This document shows positions 1-7,835 of a DNA stretch of 64,000 nucleotides, in pieces. Source of the DNA: Zooshikella sp050749885 (lineage in GTDB: Bacteria > Pseudomonadota > Gammaproteobacteria > Pseudomonadales > Zooshikellaceae); NCBI RefSeq assembly GCF_050749885.1, contig NZ_JBOIUB010000005.1, positions 335,486 through 399,485 on the forward strand, in the 5' to 3' direction. The position numbers and the translations under genes are program-made. Under the pieces are notes generated by a model. That model was not told where the DNA came from, did no database searches, and worked only from the letters and a program-made list of their open reading frames with translations. Position 1 is the first letter of the stretch; every line of letters starts with the position of its first letter.

Positions 1-195
1 TTCTGGTTGATCTGCTGTTAAGTCAATCTGGGCGCGCTTTGGATAAATACGAACATGACCAGCCTCATCAAAATAACGAGTATGATAGTCAAAAACGGAC
101 ATACGTAAGTAACCAAAGACTTCGTCTGGCGCAGCATAAACTGACGATACATTAGACAGTAAAACACCCAAAACACTCATTACTTGTTTTTTCAT
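1..195 (-). CDS. Exported hypothetical protein, N-terminal part (runs off the left edge)
   Basis: The minus strand reads from an ATG at 195 to the window edge, 65 codons with no stop. The product opens with a lysine pair, a hydrophobic stretch and an A-A-P junction near residue 22, which is a normal Sec signal peptide. The mature part starts with PDEVFGYLRMSVFDYHTRYF and I do not recognise it. A GGGAG ribosome site lies 8 bases before the ATG. It follows the 128-residue exported protein gene by 13 bases on the same strand, so the two are probably co-transcribed. The rest of the gene is outside the window. Confidence 0.7.
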   Translation of the reverse strand, partial: MKKQVMSVLGVLLSNVSSVYAAPDEVFGYLRMSVFDYHTRYFDEAGHVRIYPKRAQIDLTADQPE

Positions 196-208
196 GCCCA
201 GAACTCCC

Positions 209-595
209 TTATCCGTTTTTCAACGTCAATAATTGATGAATCGATCCTTGTGTTGACCTGACCTCTAACCAGACATCGTGAAAACTTGTCACTTCAGCCT
301 TTAACACCAATCCTGAGGTATCAACATTTTGAAAAATCATCGATTTTCCGTTCAAGAAAAAACGTGCATCTTTAGGGAGGTTTTTTTTCAAGTGGATAAC
401 AACATAAGCGGTATATTGGATACGATAAATACCCGAACGATCTGCTAACAAGTAGTCATCTATTGTATTTTCAACAATGCTATAATCAGCAGAAGATTCT
501 TTGCTAGCACCATACACTGCTGGCAAAGCAACAAAGTTACACACAGATAACAAGAGCAAGCTACCCTGAATGGCTGCCTTTTTAAAACGATTCAT
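209..595 (-). CDS. Small exported hypothetical protein (128 aa)
   Basis: The protein starts with a typical signal peptide: basic MNRFKK, then a hydrophobic core ending near AVYGA at about residue 30. The mature part of about 98 residues has no cysteines or known motif. It is rich in beta-strand-like segments (IYRIQYTAYVVIHL, GLVLKAEV) and may be a small periplasmic beta domain. The following exported gene begins 13 bases downstream, so both may work together. No family was recognised, so function is unknown. Confidence 0.65.
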   Translation of the reverse strand: MNRFKKAAIQGSLLLLSVCNFVALPAVYGASKESSADYSIVENTIDDYLLADRSGIYRIQYTAYVVIHLKKNLPKDARFFLNGKSMIFQNVDTSGLVLKAEVTSFHDVWLEVRSTQGSIHQLLTLKNG

Positions 596-1014
596 TATGT
601 ATCCCTATTTGAATCTCAATAACCTAACACTGCGTAATTAACCAATCACACAGTGCATTACTTCCTTATAACAGGCTAATCCAGTTCAGCGGTTACTTCA
701 TGACACACTGTTTTACGTGTATAAACCTCTTCACTATAGGCTGAACATAAAGTGTACGCTCATTATTATTGTTTGATATCCCTTTCATTTGGGATAAAAG
801 TATTGACGATCAGTATATTAATTACTGTCGTTTTAGATGTCCAGCCGCTTGCATAATTTTTGAGTTTTTTTAGCACAGTTCAATTTGTCTTTCACGAATT
901 AAGGACAACAAGAAACCTGTTAGTCATGCGAAATTTCGAACTCTTACTTTATAATCTTGAACGGATTTTTCCTTGGTCACTTTTTCTTTATTTTTTCTTT
1001 TCTTTTTTTTAAAC
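596..1014. other. Gap upstream of the exported pair; no gene seen
   Basis: About 420 bases between the start of the 128-residue gene and the IS200-type element hold no convincing ORF. A short inverted repeat, TATCCC/GGGATA with an 8-base loop, sits at 777-796 without a T-run. The part next to the element (about 970-1012) is a long pyrimidine-rich tract. The promoter for the exported pair should lie here, but I cannot name clear -35/-10 boxes. Confidence 0.4.
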
Positions 1015-1021
1015 TCAACAA

Positions 1022-1087
1022 CCACCTACTGAAAGTAGGTGGGTTAGTATTACGGACTGAAAGTCCGGATACGGGTCCAAGACCCGT
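1022..1087. repeat. Three consecutive hairpins at the right end of the IS200-like element
   Basis: Stem 1 is CCACCTACT/AGTAGGTGG (1022-1042), stem 2 CGGACT/AGTCCG (1053-1067) and stem 3 ACGGGTC/GACCCGT (1071-1087). Each has a three-base loop ending in AA. Stem 3 abuts the tnpA stop codon at 1088. IS200 transposases recognise such end hairpins as single-stranded DNA. Which of the three is the TnpA-recognised one is not known, and stem 3 could also act in transcription termination. Confidence 0.7.
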
Positions 1088-1522
1088 TTAGTATTCATCT
1101 TCAGTCCTAAAATTATCGTTTACTCTTGGCTCAAAATGATGCTCTAAATATTCTTTAATCATTTCTTCTGTCACTTCCCCTGACGTCACACAAAAATATC
1201 CTCTTGCCCAAAAGTGACGCCCCCAATATCTTTTCCTTAAATCTGGGTAACTTTCAAACAACTTGGCTGACGTTCGACCTTTTATTCTTCGCATTATTTC
1301 ACTTGGAGCTATATTTGGCGGGGCTGAAACTAACAAGTGTACATGATCTTTGCTAATCACACCTTTTAATATATCAATTTCAAATGCATGACAGGTCTGT
1401 CTTATTAAATCTCGAGCTTTAAATCCTATATCTCCTTTTAATACCTGATAACGATATTTCGTCACAAAGACAAAATGGTACTGAATCTTGAAAATTGTAT
1501 GACTACCATATCTGTACTCCAT
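1088..1522 (-). CDS. tnpA: IS200/IS605 family transposase TnpA (Y1 HUH nuclease)
   Basis: The 144-residue protein has the full IS200 TnpA length and fold signature: an early FKIQYHFVFVTKYR strand and the HUH metal-binding motif read as HVHLLVS (about residues 60-66). A RIKGRTSAKLF helix, WGRHFWARGYFC, and the catalytic tyrosine helix EMIKEYLEHH near residue 125 follow. It cuts and rejoins single-stranded DNA at the element ends during transposition. The reading frame is uninterrupted and all key residues are visible. The ATG at 1522 gives the expected N-terminus. It is the only gene of the element. Confidence 0.93.
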   Translation of the reverse strand: MEYRYGSHTIFKIQYHFVFVTKYRYQVLKGDIGFKARDLIRQTCHAFEIDILKGVISKDHVHLLVSAPPNIAPSEIMRRIKGRTSAKLFESYPDLRKRYWGRHFWARGYFCVTSGEVTEEMIKEYLEHHFEPRVNDNFRTEDEY

Positions 1523-1577
1523 TACTATCCCCCTACTACTTCATAAGCAGCTTCAGAGTATCATAGCTAAAGCTAAC

Positions 1578-1601
1578 CGGCTAAAGCCGATGGTTTTAAC
1601 C
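1578..1601. repeat. Left-end hairpins of the IS200-like element
   Basis: CGGCT-AA-AGCCG at 1578-1589 is followed by GGTT-TT-AACC at 1592-1601. They lie just upstream of tnpA (read on the minus strand), where IS200 left-end hairpins are found. In IS200 relatives such hairpins also shield tnpA from impinging transcription; here that is only inferred. Confidence 0.55.
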
Positions 1602-1611
1602 TTTTAGGAGA

Positions 1612-1932
1612 CTAATAAAAAGGTATTACTCGCCAACAATAATAACCATCTAACCCCTTACAAGGTGCAAGGTTGACCACAGCAATCATTAAACTAATAT
1701 ACCCAAAAAAGATCAGCGGTGTAATGACAAACCAAGACAAGACCTCACCCAAAAAACTAAGAATAGTGAGAGAAGGAACTATGATTAATACTTGAGAAAC
1801 AATCCCGCTCCAAGACACAATCTAACGTTCATACTCACTGCTTGAGTCAATCAGATAGTCGTTCTCATCCAGCCGAGTTATTTCCAAATGCTCTAAACTG
1901 TCATGTATTAATAGCTTTTTGTTTAAAAGCAT
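1612..1932 (-). pseudogene. Remnant of a small membrane protein with an M50-like NxxP...LDG motif, split by an amber codon
   Basis: On the minus strand an ATG at 1932 opens a 36-codon frame that ends in TAG at 1822-1824. The same frame continues directly as a 68-residue stretch from a GTG at 1818 to 1612. Read through the TAG, it gives one ORF of about 106 residues: a charged start, two hydrophobic segments and then NLAPCKGLDG. That last motif resembles the second metal-binding motif of M50 site-2 proteases (N-x-x-P...LDG). The HExxH half is missing. The reading frame ends 7 bases from the IS200-like element, so the 3' end may have been replaced. I favour a degraded gene; two tiny genes are the alternative. 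Confidence 0.4.
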
Positions 1933-2159
1933 CTATTATTTTAATTTTAGAATAAAAAAATATTTTTTTATAAAAACCAGAAAAACATATTCAATTTATT
2001 GCTATTAACATCACAGCTTCAATCTGGCTATATCACTATAATAAGCCGAAGTTTAACTGTATATGAGTTAGGCTAAAAAAAGCAAACATGTCTCTCCATC
2101 AAAAAGAATTTTCTTACACATTACTTTTAGAGAGATAGATATAGGTAAAGGAGCTGACC

Positions 2160-2951
2160 TTGAATAAGCACACTGAAGCCGTTATGTTCTTCAATACTCA
2201 GGGTATTTCTAAAGAAATACTCATGCCTGAGTTTGAAGCTATTTTAGATGGCGTCGTTTGTATGGATGAACTAAAAAATCAAACAGTTAGATGTGCTTAT
2301 GTGTTGATTGATACTCATCTACATGTCACTGCGATTATTTTATTTCTTCTCGACTTTGATCAAGATGGAATGGCTGATCGTTCCTGGAACATCCCTTTTA
2401 AGCAAATATTATCAAGCACTGAACAAGGACCTTGTCTTGGCAATGGGTCAACCAAGCTTGTTACACAAACACTTTGCTCAAATAAAACATACTACTCAAG
2501 CTTGTGGAACCAAAGCACCAACAATTCCATTAATGAGTTAACTCTCATTAAAGAAGCAGCAAAACGAAATCGCCTTCGCTTAAGTACTTCAAAAACCCCA
2601 GCTGAGGAAAGTGCTATTCAAGATGTCGCTTCTAACGAAAGCACTCATGATCATCCCTTATTAATAAATCAACAACAAGTTAGTCAATTAAATAAACAGT
2701 TTAATGATGAACTTAATCGTTTTAAACAAGCCTTGCTTGAAGCCAAACAAGTTAACGAAGACCTTATTAATAAAAATAATGCACTAACCATGCAGTTAGA
2801 AACACAGAAACAAAAATTCCAAGAGAGATATGACTATTTGACACAACTATTAAAAAATACTGAAAGAAAAAATCGTGCTGAACTCAGTATTATGCAGCGA
2901 CAGTTAGAAATGGAAAGAAAAACTCAACGCTACAGGGATATTGCTCTTTAA
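2160..2951 (+). CDS. Cytoplasmic hypothetical protein with C-terminal coiled coil (263 aa)
   Basis: The start is a TTG at 2160, chosen because a clear AAAGGAG site lies 7 bases before it. The N-terminal 110 residues form a compact domain containing FLLDFDQDGMADRSWNIP, which looks like a globular fold, not a membrane part. A polar linker follows (about 130-165). The last 95 residues are a long heptad-rich coiled coil (QVSQLNKQFNDELNRFKQAL to the end), suggesting self-assembly. I believe similar proteins occur in related marine gammaproteobacteria but cannot name the family. It stands alone, with its 3' end facing the ADP-ribosylglycohydrolase gene. Confidence 0.7.
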   Translation: MNKHTEAVMFFNTQGISKEILMPEFEAILDGVVCMDELKNQTVRCAYVLIDTHLHVTAIILFLLDFDQDGMADRSWNIPFKQILSSTEQGPCLGNGSTKLVTQTLCSNKTYYSSLWNQSTNNSINELTLIKEAAKRNRLRLSTSKTPAEESAIQDVASNESTHDHPLLINQQQVSQLNKQFNDELNRFKQALLEAKQVNEDLINKNNALTMQLETQKQKFQERYDYLTQLLKNTERKNRAELSIMQRQLEMERKTQRYRDIAL

Positions 2952-3073
2952 TAAAACAATATCCCAAATGCTCTTACTGTGGTAATAAATTCAGAATCTT
3001 TAAAAGTTCAGGCTTAAGCTGGCATTCTGTTATTTTTAAGCAATCGAACGTTAACTGTCACCCTTCTTACCAC

Positions 3074-3994
3074 TCAAACATCACCTTTACCCATCAAGTA
3101 AAGATCTATGGCTAATTTTTCTATTTCTTTGCCCATGTAAATGCCTTCACGCCAATGTTTTGGGATAGCTGAAAAACCATAGAAGGCACCGGATATTTGA
3201 CCACAAATCGCAGCAGTAGTATCTGCATCATTTCCAAGGTTAGCAGCAAGCAAGATACTTTCTTCAAAGGAGTCACTGTTAAAAAAGCACCACAATGCAG
3301 AATTTAAACTTTCAACAACATAGCCACTTCCTTGGTTATCATCATAATTCAAATCAATAAATTTCCCCTGGGCAATATCTTCGATTTTTTTACACGATGA
3401 TACATACTTGTTACCTTCGAATATTTCTCGTTTTTTATCTGACTTAAAAGCACTCAGTATCAAACTGGCGAATAATTTACAGGCTTCAATGCACTCTACC
3501 GATGCATGGGTTGTGCGGGAACTCTCTCCTGCATAGAAAATACATTGTTGGTAATTACTTTGATAAAAAATCGGTATTGGGGCCAAACGCATAAGAGAAC
3601 CATTACCTGATGAGTACTCATCTTCAGAACCACTAAATGGGTTGTTTGTTTGTAGGTATCGATTAAGCGCTTTGGTTACTGTGATTCCAATATCAAAGCA
3701 GTCACCATTAGAGCTCATATAACCGTGTTGATACCAGTTACAATAACGATTCATCTGGTCTATTGGGTCAAACCCTTGCCGATAAAGCAGGCTATGCGCT
3801 AAACATAACGCCATTGACGTATCATCCGTCCATTGACCTCTTTCTAAATTGAAAGGCCCACCACCCACCATATCTTTGATTGGCATAAATGACCCTTTCG
3901 GTTTGAACTCAAGTGTAGTGCCTACTGCATCACCGCAGGCTAGCCCCACTAGAGCACCTTTGATTCTATCTTCCACACTAATACCTACCGCCAT
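3074..3994 (-). CDS. ADP-ribosylglycohydrolase family protein (DraG-like)
   Basis: This family removes ADP-ribose from proteins or small molecules using two magnesium ions. Its signatures are in order: GALVGLACGDAVGTT near the N-terminus, GQWTDDTSMALCLA (the T-D-D metal ligands) near residue 55, and NLGNDADTTAAICGQISGA near residue 260 with the second aspartate cluster. The length of 306 residues is typical. I start at the ATG at 3994; a TTG at 4003 is possible but would be very close to the AGGGG site. It is last in a same-strand run after the LysR, HD-hydrolase and unknown genes. The substrate cannot be told from sequence. Confidence 0.88.
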   Translation of the reverse strand: MAVGISVEDRIKGALVGLACGDAVGTTLEFKPKGSFMPIKDMVGGGPFNLERGQWTDDTSMALCLAHSLLYRQGFDPIDQMNRYCNWYQHGYMSSNGDCFDIGITVTKALNRYLQTNNPFSGSEDEYSSGNGSLMRLAPIPIFYQSNYQQCIFYAGESSRTTHASVECIEACKLFASLILSAFKSDKKREIFEGNKYVSSCKKIEDIAQGKFIDLNYDDNQGSGYVVESLNSALWCFFNSDSFEESILLAANLGNDADTTAAICGQISGAFYGFSAIPKHWREGIYMGKEIEKLAIDLYLMGKGDV

Positions 3995-4033
3995 AATTCT
4001 CAAATGCCCCTTACTTAGTCATCACTAACAACA

Positions 4034-4483
4034 TCAAGGTGCTAAATACTTAAGCCCTTCACCAGGAGTATATTCAAATAATGTTTTATTAATTCCATCA
4101 TCCAGGGCAAGTATCACACATTTATCCAACCGCCTACCAACTGTCGACATCAATCTAAATATAATTCTAGCCTTTATTTCATCATCAACTTCGGAGGGGT
4201 CAAATGTCAGTATTATTTGTTGCCCTTTAGCAAATTCACAACACAACTTAATCGTATTTAATGTGATAATTAAGCTATAAGACTGTTCAATACTCGTAAC
4301 GATATTTTTGACACTATGAGGAAGATTAACTTTCTCACCACACTTGTATAAATCTAACTTAGCATCAGTACTACGTAAAAAATCAATCAATAGCTGCCAG
4401 TCATCAATGCTGACATTTTTTATTAGTATCTTTCTTAAACTGCCATCCGCTAGGAATGCTGATTTATACTCATTCCAATTCAT
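4034..4483 (-). CDS. Hypothetical protein (149 aa) between HD-hydrolase and DraG-like genes
   Basis: A soluble protein with no signal peptide or membrane segment. It begins MNWNEYKSAF, has a DWQLLIDFLRS segment near residue 28 and ends GEGLKYLAP. The middle alternates strands and helices (QQIILTFDPSEV, KARIIFRLMSTVGRRL), suggesting an alpha/beta fold. Its form recalls small proteins often seen near toxin or effector genes, but I cannot assign a family. It lies 54 bases after the HD gene and 40 bases before the DraG-like gene on the same strand, so shared transcription and function are plausible. Confidence 0.6.
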   Translation of the reverse strand: MNWNEYKSAFLADGSLRKILIKNVSIDDWQLLIDFLRSTDAKLDLYKCGEKVNLPHSVKNIVTSIEQSYSLIITLNTIKLCCEFAKGQQIILTFDPSEVDDEIKARIIFRLMSTVGRRLDKCVILALDDGINKTLFEYTPGEGLKYLAP

Positions 4484-4536
4484 AAATATTAAGTAACCTT
4501 GTAGCCTTTCATCATTGACTGATCATTAAACTCTTT

Positions 4537-5034
4537 TCACAGTGTACTTACATCAAGTAACTCATTTATTTGTTGCCACAAATCATCACTTAAACCAGGT
4601 CTGAAAGCCGCTGTTTTAAAATGCTCATGTTCTTCTAAGTACATTTTAAGTTTATCGTATCGGTTATACTTGATACATGCTTGAAGATTAGCTAAGCGAT
4701 CTGCAGCTTTGACGACCAATGCCACTTGCAATTCGCCAGTCACATTTTCCATTAATGCGTATGTTTTCAGTTTTTTCTCTCTTCTATTTGCCCCCGTCTG
4801 ATCAGTTAAAATCGCCACAGCATCAGCAATAAACTGATTAAACTCCCTGGCAAGTTCATCAAGCGTAACATCCGTATCCTCAACAACATCATGCAAATAA
4901 CCAATCGTTTGTGCCACTTCGCCATAAGGGGCTAAAAGCTCAACGACCTTATCCAGATGATATGAATATGGTTTATCTCCATAAGTTTGGCGTCCATGTT
5001 TTTCGATCGCAAATCGTCTTGCTTTGTCTATCAT
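4537..5034 (-). CDS. HD-domain phosphohydrolase, SpoT/MESH1-like (small alarmone hydrolase type)
   Basis: The 165-residue protein is a single HD domain of the RelA/SpoT hydrolase type: HLDKVVELL, then GYLHDVVEDT with the HD pair, then the downstream aspartate in VVKAADRLANLQ. There is no synthetase, TGS or ACT domain, so it resembles stand-alone hydrolases such as MESH1 that cleave (p)ppGpp or related nucleotides. The metal-binding H...HD...D set is complete, so activity is likely. An AGGTGG site precedes the ATG. It follows the LysR gene by 32 bases and precedes the unknown and DraG-like genes. The true substrate is not deducible. Confidence 0.82.
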   Translation of the reverse strand: MIDKARRFAIEKHGRQTYGDKPYSYHLDKVVELLAPYGEVAQTIGYLHDVVEDTDVTLDELAREFNQFIADAVAILTDQTGANRREKKLKTYALMENVTGELQVALVVKAADRLANLQACIKYNRYDKLKMYLEEHEHFKTAAFRPGLSDDLWQQINELLDVSTL

Positions 5035-5066
5035 AATCCACCTATTCTTCTATTCCTTCCTGTGTA

Positions 5067-5978
5067 CTATAGACCATCAACAACCTCTTTTACCTGTTGT
5101 CGTAACCAACGATGAACAGGATCATAGTGATTCAGTTCATGCCAAAACTGCTCGATAAAAAAGTCTGCCATGGTTAGCGGTAACTTCTTCAAGCAAATAT
5201 TTTCGGTCTCACCAATATACTTAATTAACTTACTTGGCATCGTCATGACAAAATCACTATTCACAACTATTTTCGGGGCTAAAGCAAAGTGAGGTACTGA
5301 TAAAATAACATCTCGTTTACGCTTTAACTGTTTAAGTGCTTTATCAATATCTGTGGGTTTTATCCCATCCCCCGAAACAATAGCGTGCTTTAACGTGCAA
5401 TAGGCTTTGACACTAATCTCTTTCTTAGCCAAGGGATGGGTATTGGACATCACGATTGCATAATTATCACTGAATAATTTTTGCTTAAAAATTCCTTCTG
5501 GTGCATCATCGGTCGAATATAAAATCAGATCAATTCCATTATTAAACGATGATAATAAGCCAATATGAGGATCATACTGCATAACTTGTATACTAATACC
5601 TGGCGCTGTCTCACGCAGCCTTGCCATTAGCCTGGGGATGACAACGAACATTTCATAGTCTAACGCAGCTATTTTAAACTCACCTTTAAAGCGTGCAGGA
5701 TCAAACTCCTCACACTGCATCATCTCCCTAACACCCAATAATACCTGTTGAAGCTGATTATGTATCAAGATAGCTCGCTTCGTTAATCTATAACCATTTG
5801 GTGTTTTTACCAAAAGAGGGTCATCAAACTGTTCTCGTAAACGAGCCAACGCTCGGCTGACTGCTGGTTGACTCATATTGAGTACAGAAGCTGCTTGACT
5901 GACATGACGGCAATCAAGTAACTGTTCTAGTACTGTTAACAAGTTCAAATCCAGCTTACGAAGGTTAAAGGCTGCCAC
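5067..5978 (-). CDS. LysR-family transcriptional regulator
   Basis: The N-terminus holds the LysR winged helix-turn-helix: LDLNLLTVLEQLLDCRHVSQAASVLNMSQPAVSRAL (residues about 9-45), followed by LREQFDDPLLVK. The remaining 200 residues form the effector-binding domain. Length (303) is standard. The start is a GTG at 5978 preceded by GGGGAA. It is divergent from the metallo-beta-lactamase-fold gene, and the shared intergenic region has an inverted repeat, so it probably regulates itself and that gene. It may also read into the HD-hydrolase gene 32 bases downstream. The inducer is unknown. Confidence 0.92.
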   Translation of the reverse strand: MAAFNLRKLDLNLLTVLEQLLDCRHVSQAASVLNMSQPAVSRALARLREQFDDPLLVKTPNGYRLTKRAILIHNQLQQVLLGVREMMQCEEFDPARFKGEFKIAALDYEMFVVIPRLMARLRETAPGISIQVMQYDPHIGLLSSFNNGIDLILYSTDDAPEGIFKQKLFSDNYAIVMSNTHPLAKKEISVKAYCTLKHAIVSGDGIKPTDIDKALKQLKRKRDVILSVPHFALAPKIVVNSDFVMTMPSKLIKYIGETENICLKKLPLTMADFFIEQFWHELNHYDPVHRWLRQQVKEVVDGL

Positions 5979-6024
5979 GCGGTTCCCCTACGCCACCAAA
6001 ACAAGATATTCACTTCATGCATGT

Positions 6025-6058
6025 TAACTATATTACTTATGCATTGGAAGTATAGTTA
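6025..6058. promoter_or_regulatory. Inverted repeat between divergent LysR and MBL-fold genes; likely LysR site
   Basis: TAACTATA (6025-6032) and TATAGTTA (6051-6058) are exact reverse complements separated by 18 bases. They are nearly centred between the two divergent starts (5978 and 6124). LysR proteins usually bind dyad sites in such divergent gaps. The pairing is seen directly; the binding is inferred. Confidence 0.45.
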
Positions 6059-6123
6059 TTAATTGGCTTAAAGTTAACCAGCTACTTGCTAGCGGTAGTA
6101 ATTACCAAGAGGAGTTTGAGAAA

Positions 6124-7233
6124 ATGAAGCAACGCATAATGATTTCATTAGCCCCCTTTTTTCTTTCAAGTTGTTTAACTGCATATGCAGGTTCACAACT
6201 TAAACAGGAACCAGTCCTTCATCATAACGACTTACCTATCAATTATGTTGAACCTTCAAGTCAAGTAATTTTAAAAACTGAAGAAAAAATTAAAGATTTA
6301 TTCAACTTACAATATGATAATGAATACACAATTCAAAAAATTGGTACGCAAACATACTGGATTGGCGTTCAATATTATAATGCTACCGTTATAATAAATG
6401 ATGAAGGTGTCTTAGTGATTGATCCCCTAGGACCTGACAGTGCTAAGGCACTTTTTAATGCCATTACCTCAATCACAGATAAACCCATTACTGCTATTAT
6501 ATATTCCCACTATCATTTAGACCACATTGGTGGTACAAACACATTAATTGCGCTTAATAATAAAAAATATCCAAACAACGCCAAGCATCATATTCGTATT
6601 ATTGCGAATAAACAGATAAACGATAATATTAAACAATATGCAAGCTTGAGTAACAATGGCTCACGTATCCCCAAGGTACCGCTTCCTACCGAAACATTTT
6701 CTAAAAGTATGAAGACCATTCATTTTGGCAAACAACAACTTATACTAAAGCGTTTGAAAGGTGCGGGGCATACCAAAGACAATACATTAATCCTGCTCCC
6801 AGAAGAAAGGGTTATACACTTTGCAGATATGATTAATCCAGACCAATTGCCATTTTATAATTTTGCTGGTGCTGAACATTTCCCCCATGGATATATTCGT
6901 GACTTAAATTATTTAGTCAGCGACAAATTTAGTACCAAATGGGATTTTATAAATGGCGGTCACGGTAATATTGGCACTAAAACAGATATCCAAAAACTAC
7001 TTGACTATATACATGATTTAACTAAAGCGACAAAAGAAGCTCTAAATTCAGCGGATTACCCTACAAATAAAGCTGATGGTAATCACTTTATTTGGTTTAA
7101 ACATTGGCAAAATACCATTACCAAACAAGTTAAAGAGCGTTTGAGAAATAAGTATAGCCATATGTATGGATTTGATGCAGGTGTCGTTGAAAGCCATGCG
7201 GCTATGGTCTTAAATGAACTTATGGATCATTAA
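6124..7233 (+). CDS. Exported metallo-beta-lactamase-fold hydrolase
   Basis: The 369-residue protein starts with a signal peptide (MKQRIMISLAPFFLSSCLTAYAG; the Cys at 17 lies before the A-G cleavage region and is not a good lipobox). The fold signature is IIYSHYHLDHIGG with H129, H131, D133 and H134. GAGHTKDN supplies the next histidine near residue 217, and the aspartate is in IHFADMINPD. These residues build a dinuclear zinc site. The C-terminal 100 residues (KEALNSADYP...WQNTITKQ) may be a substrate-specific extension as in alkyl sulfatase-like or quinoprotein-linked members. A GAGGAG site precedes the ATG. Substrate unknown. Confidence 0.85.
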   Translation: MKQRIMISLAPFFLSSCLTAYAGSQLKQEPVLHHNDLPINYVEPSSQVILKTEEKIKDLFNLQYDNEYTIQKIGTQTYWIGVQYYNATVIINDEGVLVIDPLGPDSAKALFNAITSITDKPITAIIYSHYHLDHIGGTNTLIALNNKKYPNNAKHHIRIIANKQINDNIKQYASLSNNGSRIPKVPLPTETFSKSMKTIHFGKQQLILKRLKGAGHTKDNTLILLPEERVIHFADMINPDQLPFYNFAGAEHFPHGYIRDLNYLVSDKFSTKWDFINGGHGNIGTKTDIQKLLDYIHDLTKATKEALNSADYPTNKADGNHFIWFKHWQNTITKQVKERLRNKYSHMYGFDAGVVESHAAMVLNELMDH

Positions 7234-7329
7234 CAATAAAACACTACTCACCTTAAAACAATTACGTTTTTTAAACGCAACATTTCCACAACTTAATTCA
7301 TCATATTAAATTATCAATAAGTTTATAGT

Positions 7330-7740
7330 ATGAAAATTTTAGTGCTACAAATATTTTCACTTTTATTACTATCAACTACGCTTAGTGCTGAAGTGCGCGT
7401 TGATACGTTAAGTAAGACCAGAACCAGTTGGGATGGAACACCCCTCCCTGCTTACCCTGCAGGTCAACCAGAAGTGACTGTTCTAAAGTATACCATCCCT
7501 CCAAATACTCAGCTCCCACTTCATAGACACCCCGTAATAAATGCTGCATACGTATTAAGTGGTGAGTTAACAGTAATTAAATCAGAAGGAAACCAAACTA
7601 AACACTTAAAAGCCGGAGAAACTCTTGTTGAACTTGTCAACCAATGGCACTATGGCAAGAATGAAACTGAACAGCCTACAGAACTTATCGTGTTTTATGC
7701 TGGTATTAAGGAAGAGCCTTTGACAGTTTTACAAGAGTAA
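7330..7740 (+). CDS. Exported small cupin-domain protein
   Basis: A signal peptide (MKILVLQIFSLLLLSTTLSAE) precedes one cupin barrel. The two cupin motifs are visible: LPLHRHPVINAAYVLSGELTV (motif 1, with two His and a Gly-Glu turn) and VELVNQWHYGKNETEQPTELIV (motif 2, with the His). This suggests a metal-binding periplasmic protein of 115 mature residues, possibly a dioxygenase or sensor. It lies 96 bases behind the metallo-beta-lactamase gene on the same strand and ends in the terminator hairpin at 7774. Confidence 0.8.
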   Translation: MKILVLQIFSLLLLSTTLSAEVRVDTLSKTRTSWDGTPLPAYPAGQPEVTVLKYTIPPNTQLPLHRHPVINAAYVLSGELTVIKSEGNQTKHLKAGETLVELVNQWHYGKNETEQPTELIVFYAGIKEEPLTVLQE

Positions 7741-7773
7741 AAGGAATTCATTAAAAATGTAACAATTCAACTA

Positions 7774-7812
7774 AAGCACTGCTATAAATAATATAGTAGT
7801 GCTTATTTTATT
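7774..7812. terminator. Bidirectional terminator between cupin and cytochrome peroxidase genes
   Basis: A 13-bp stem (7774-7786 with 7792-7804, one G-T pair) has a 5-base loop, an A-containing left flank and an ATTTTATT tail. It sits between convergent genes ending at 7740 and 7836 and can serve both. Confidence 0.8.
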
Positions 7813-7835
7813 AAAAATAATCAAATAAATAACTG

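Larger units (their letters stand above)
1015..1605 (-). mobile_element. IS200/IS605-type insertion sequence (IS200-like, tnpA only)
   Basis: A single transposase gene is flanked by subterminal hairpins, the arrangement of IS200 elements, which move as single strands and have no terminal inverted repeats. Downstream of tnpA three perfect hairpins with GAA or CAA loops follow one another (1022-1087). Upstream lie a CGGCT/AGCCG hairpin and a GGTT/AACC hairpin (1578-1601). No tnpB accessory gene is present. The exact tips cannot be set without an empty-site comparison, so the limits are approximate to about 15 bases. The transposase frame is intact, so the element may be active. Confidence 0.75.
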
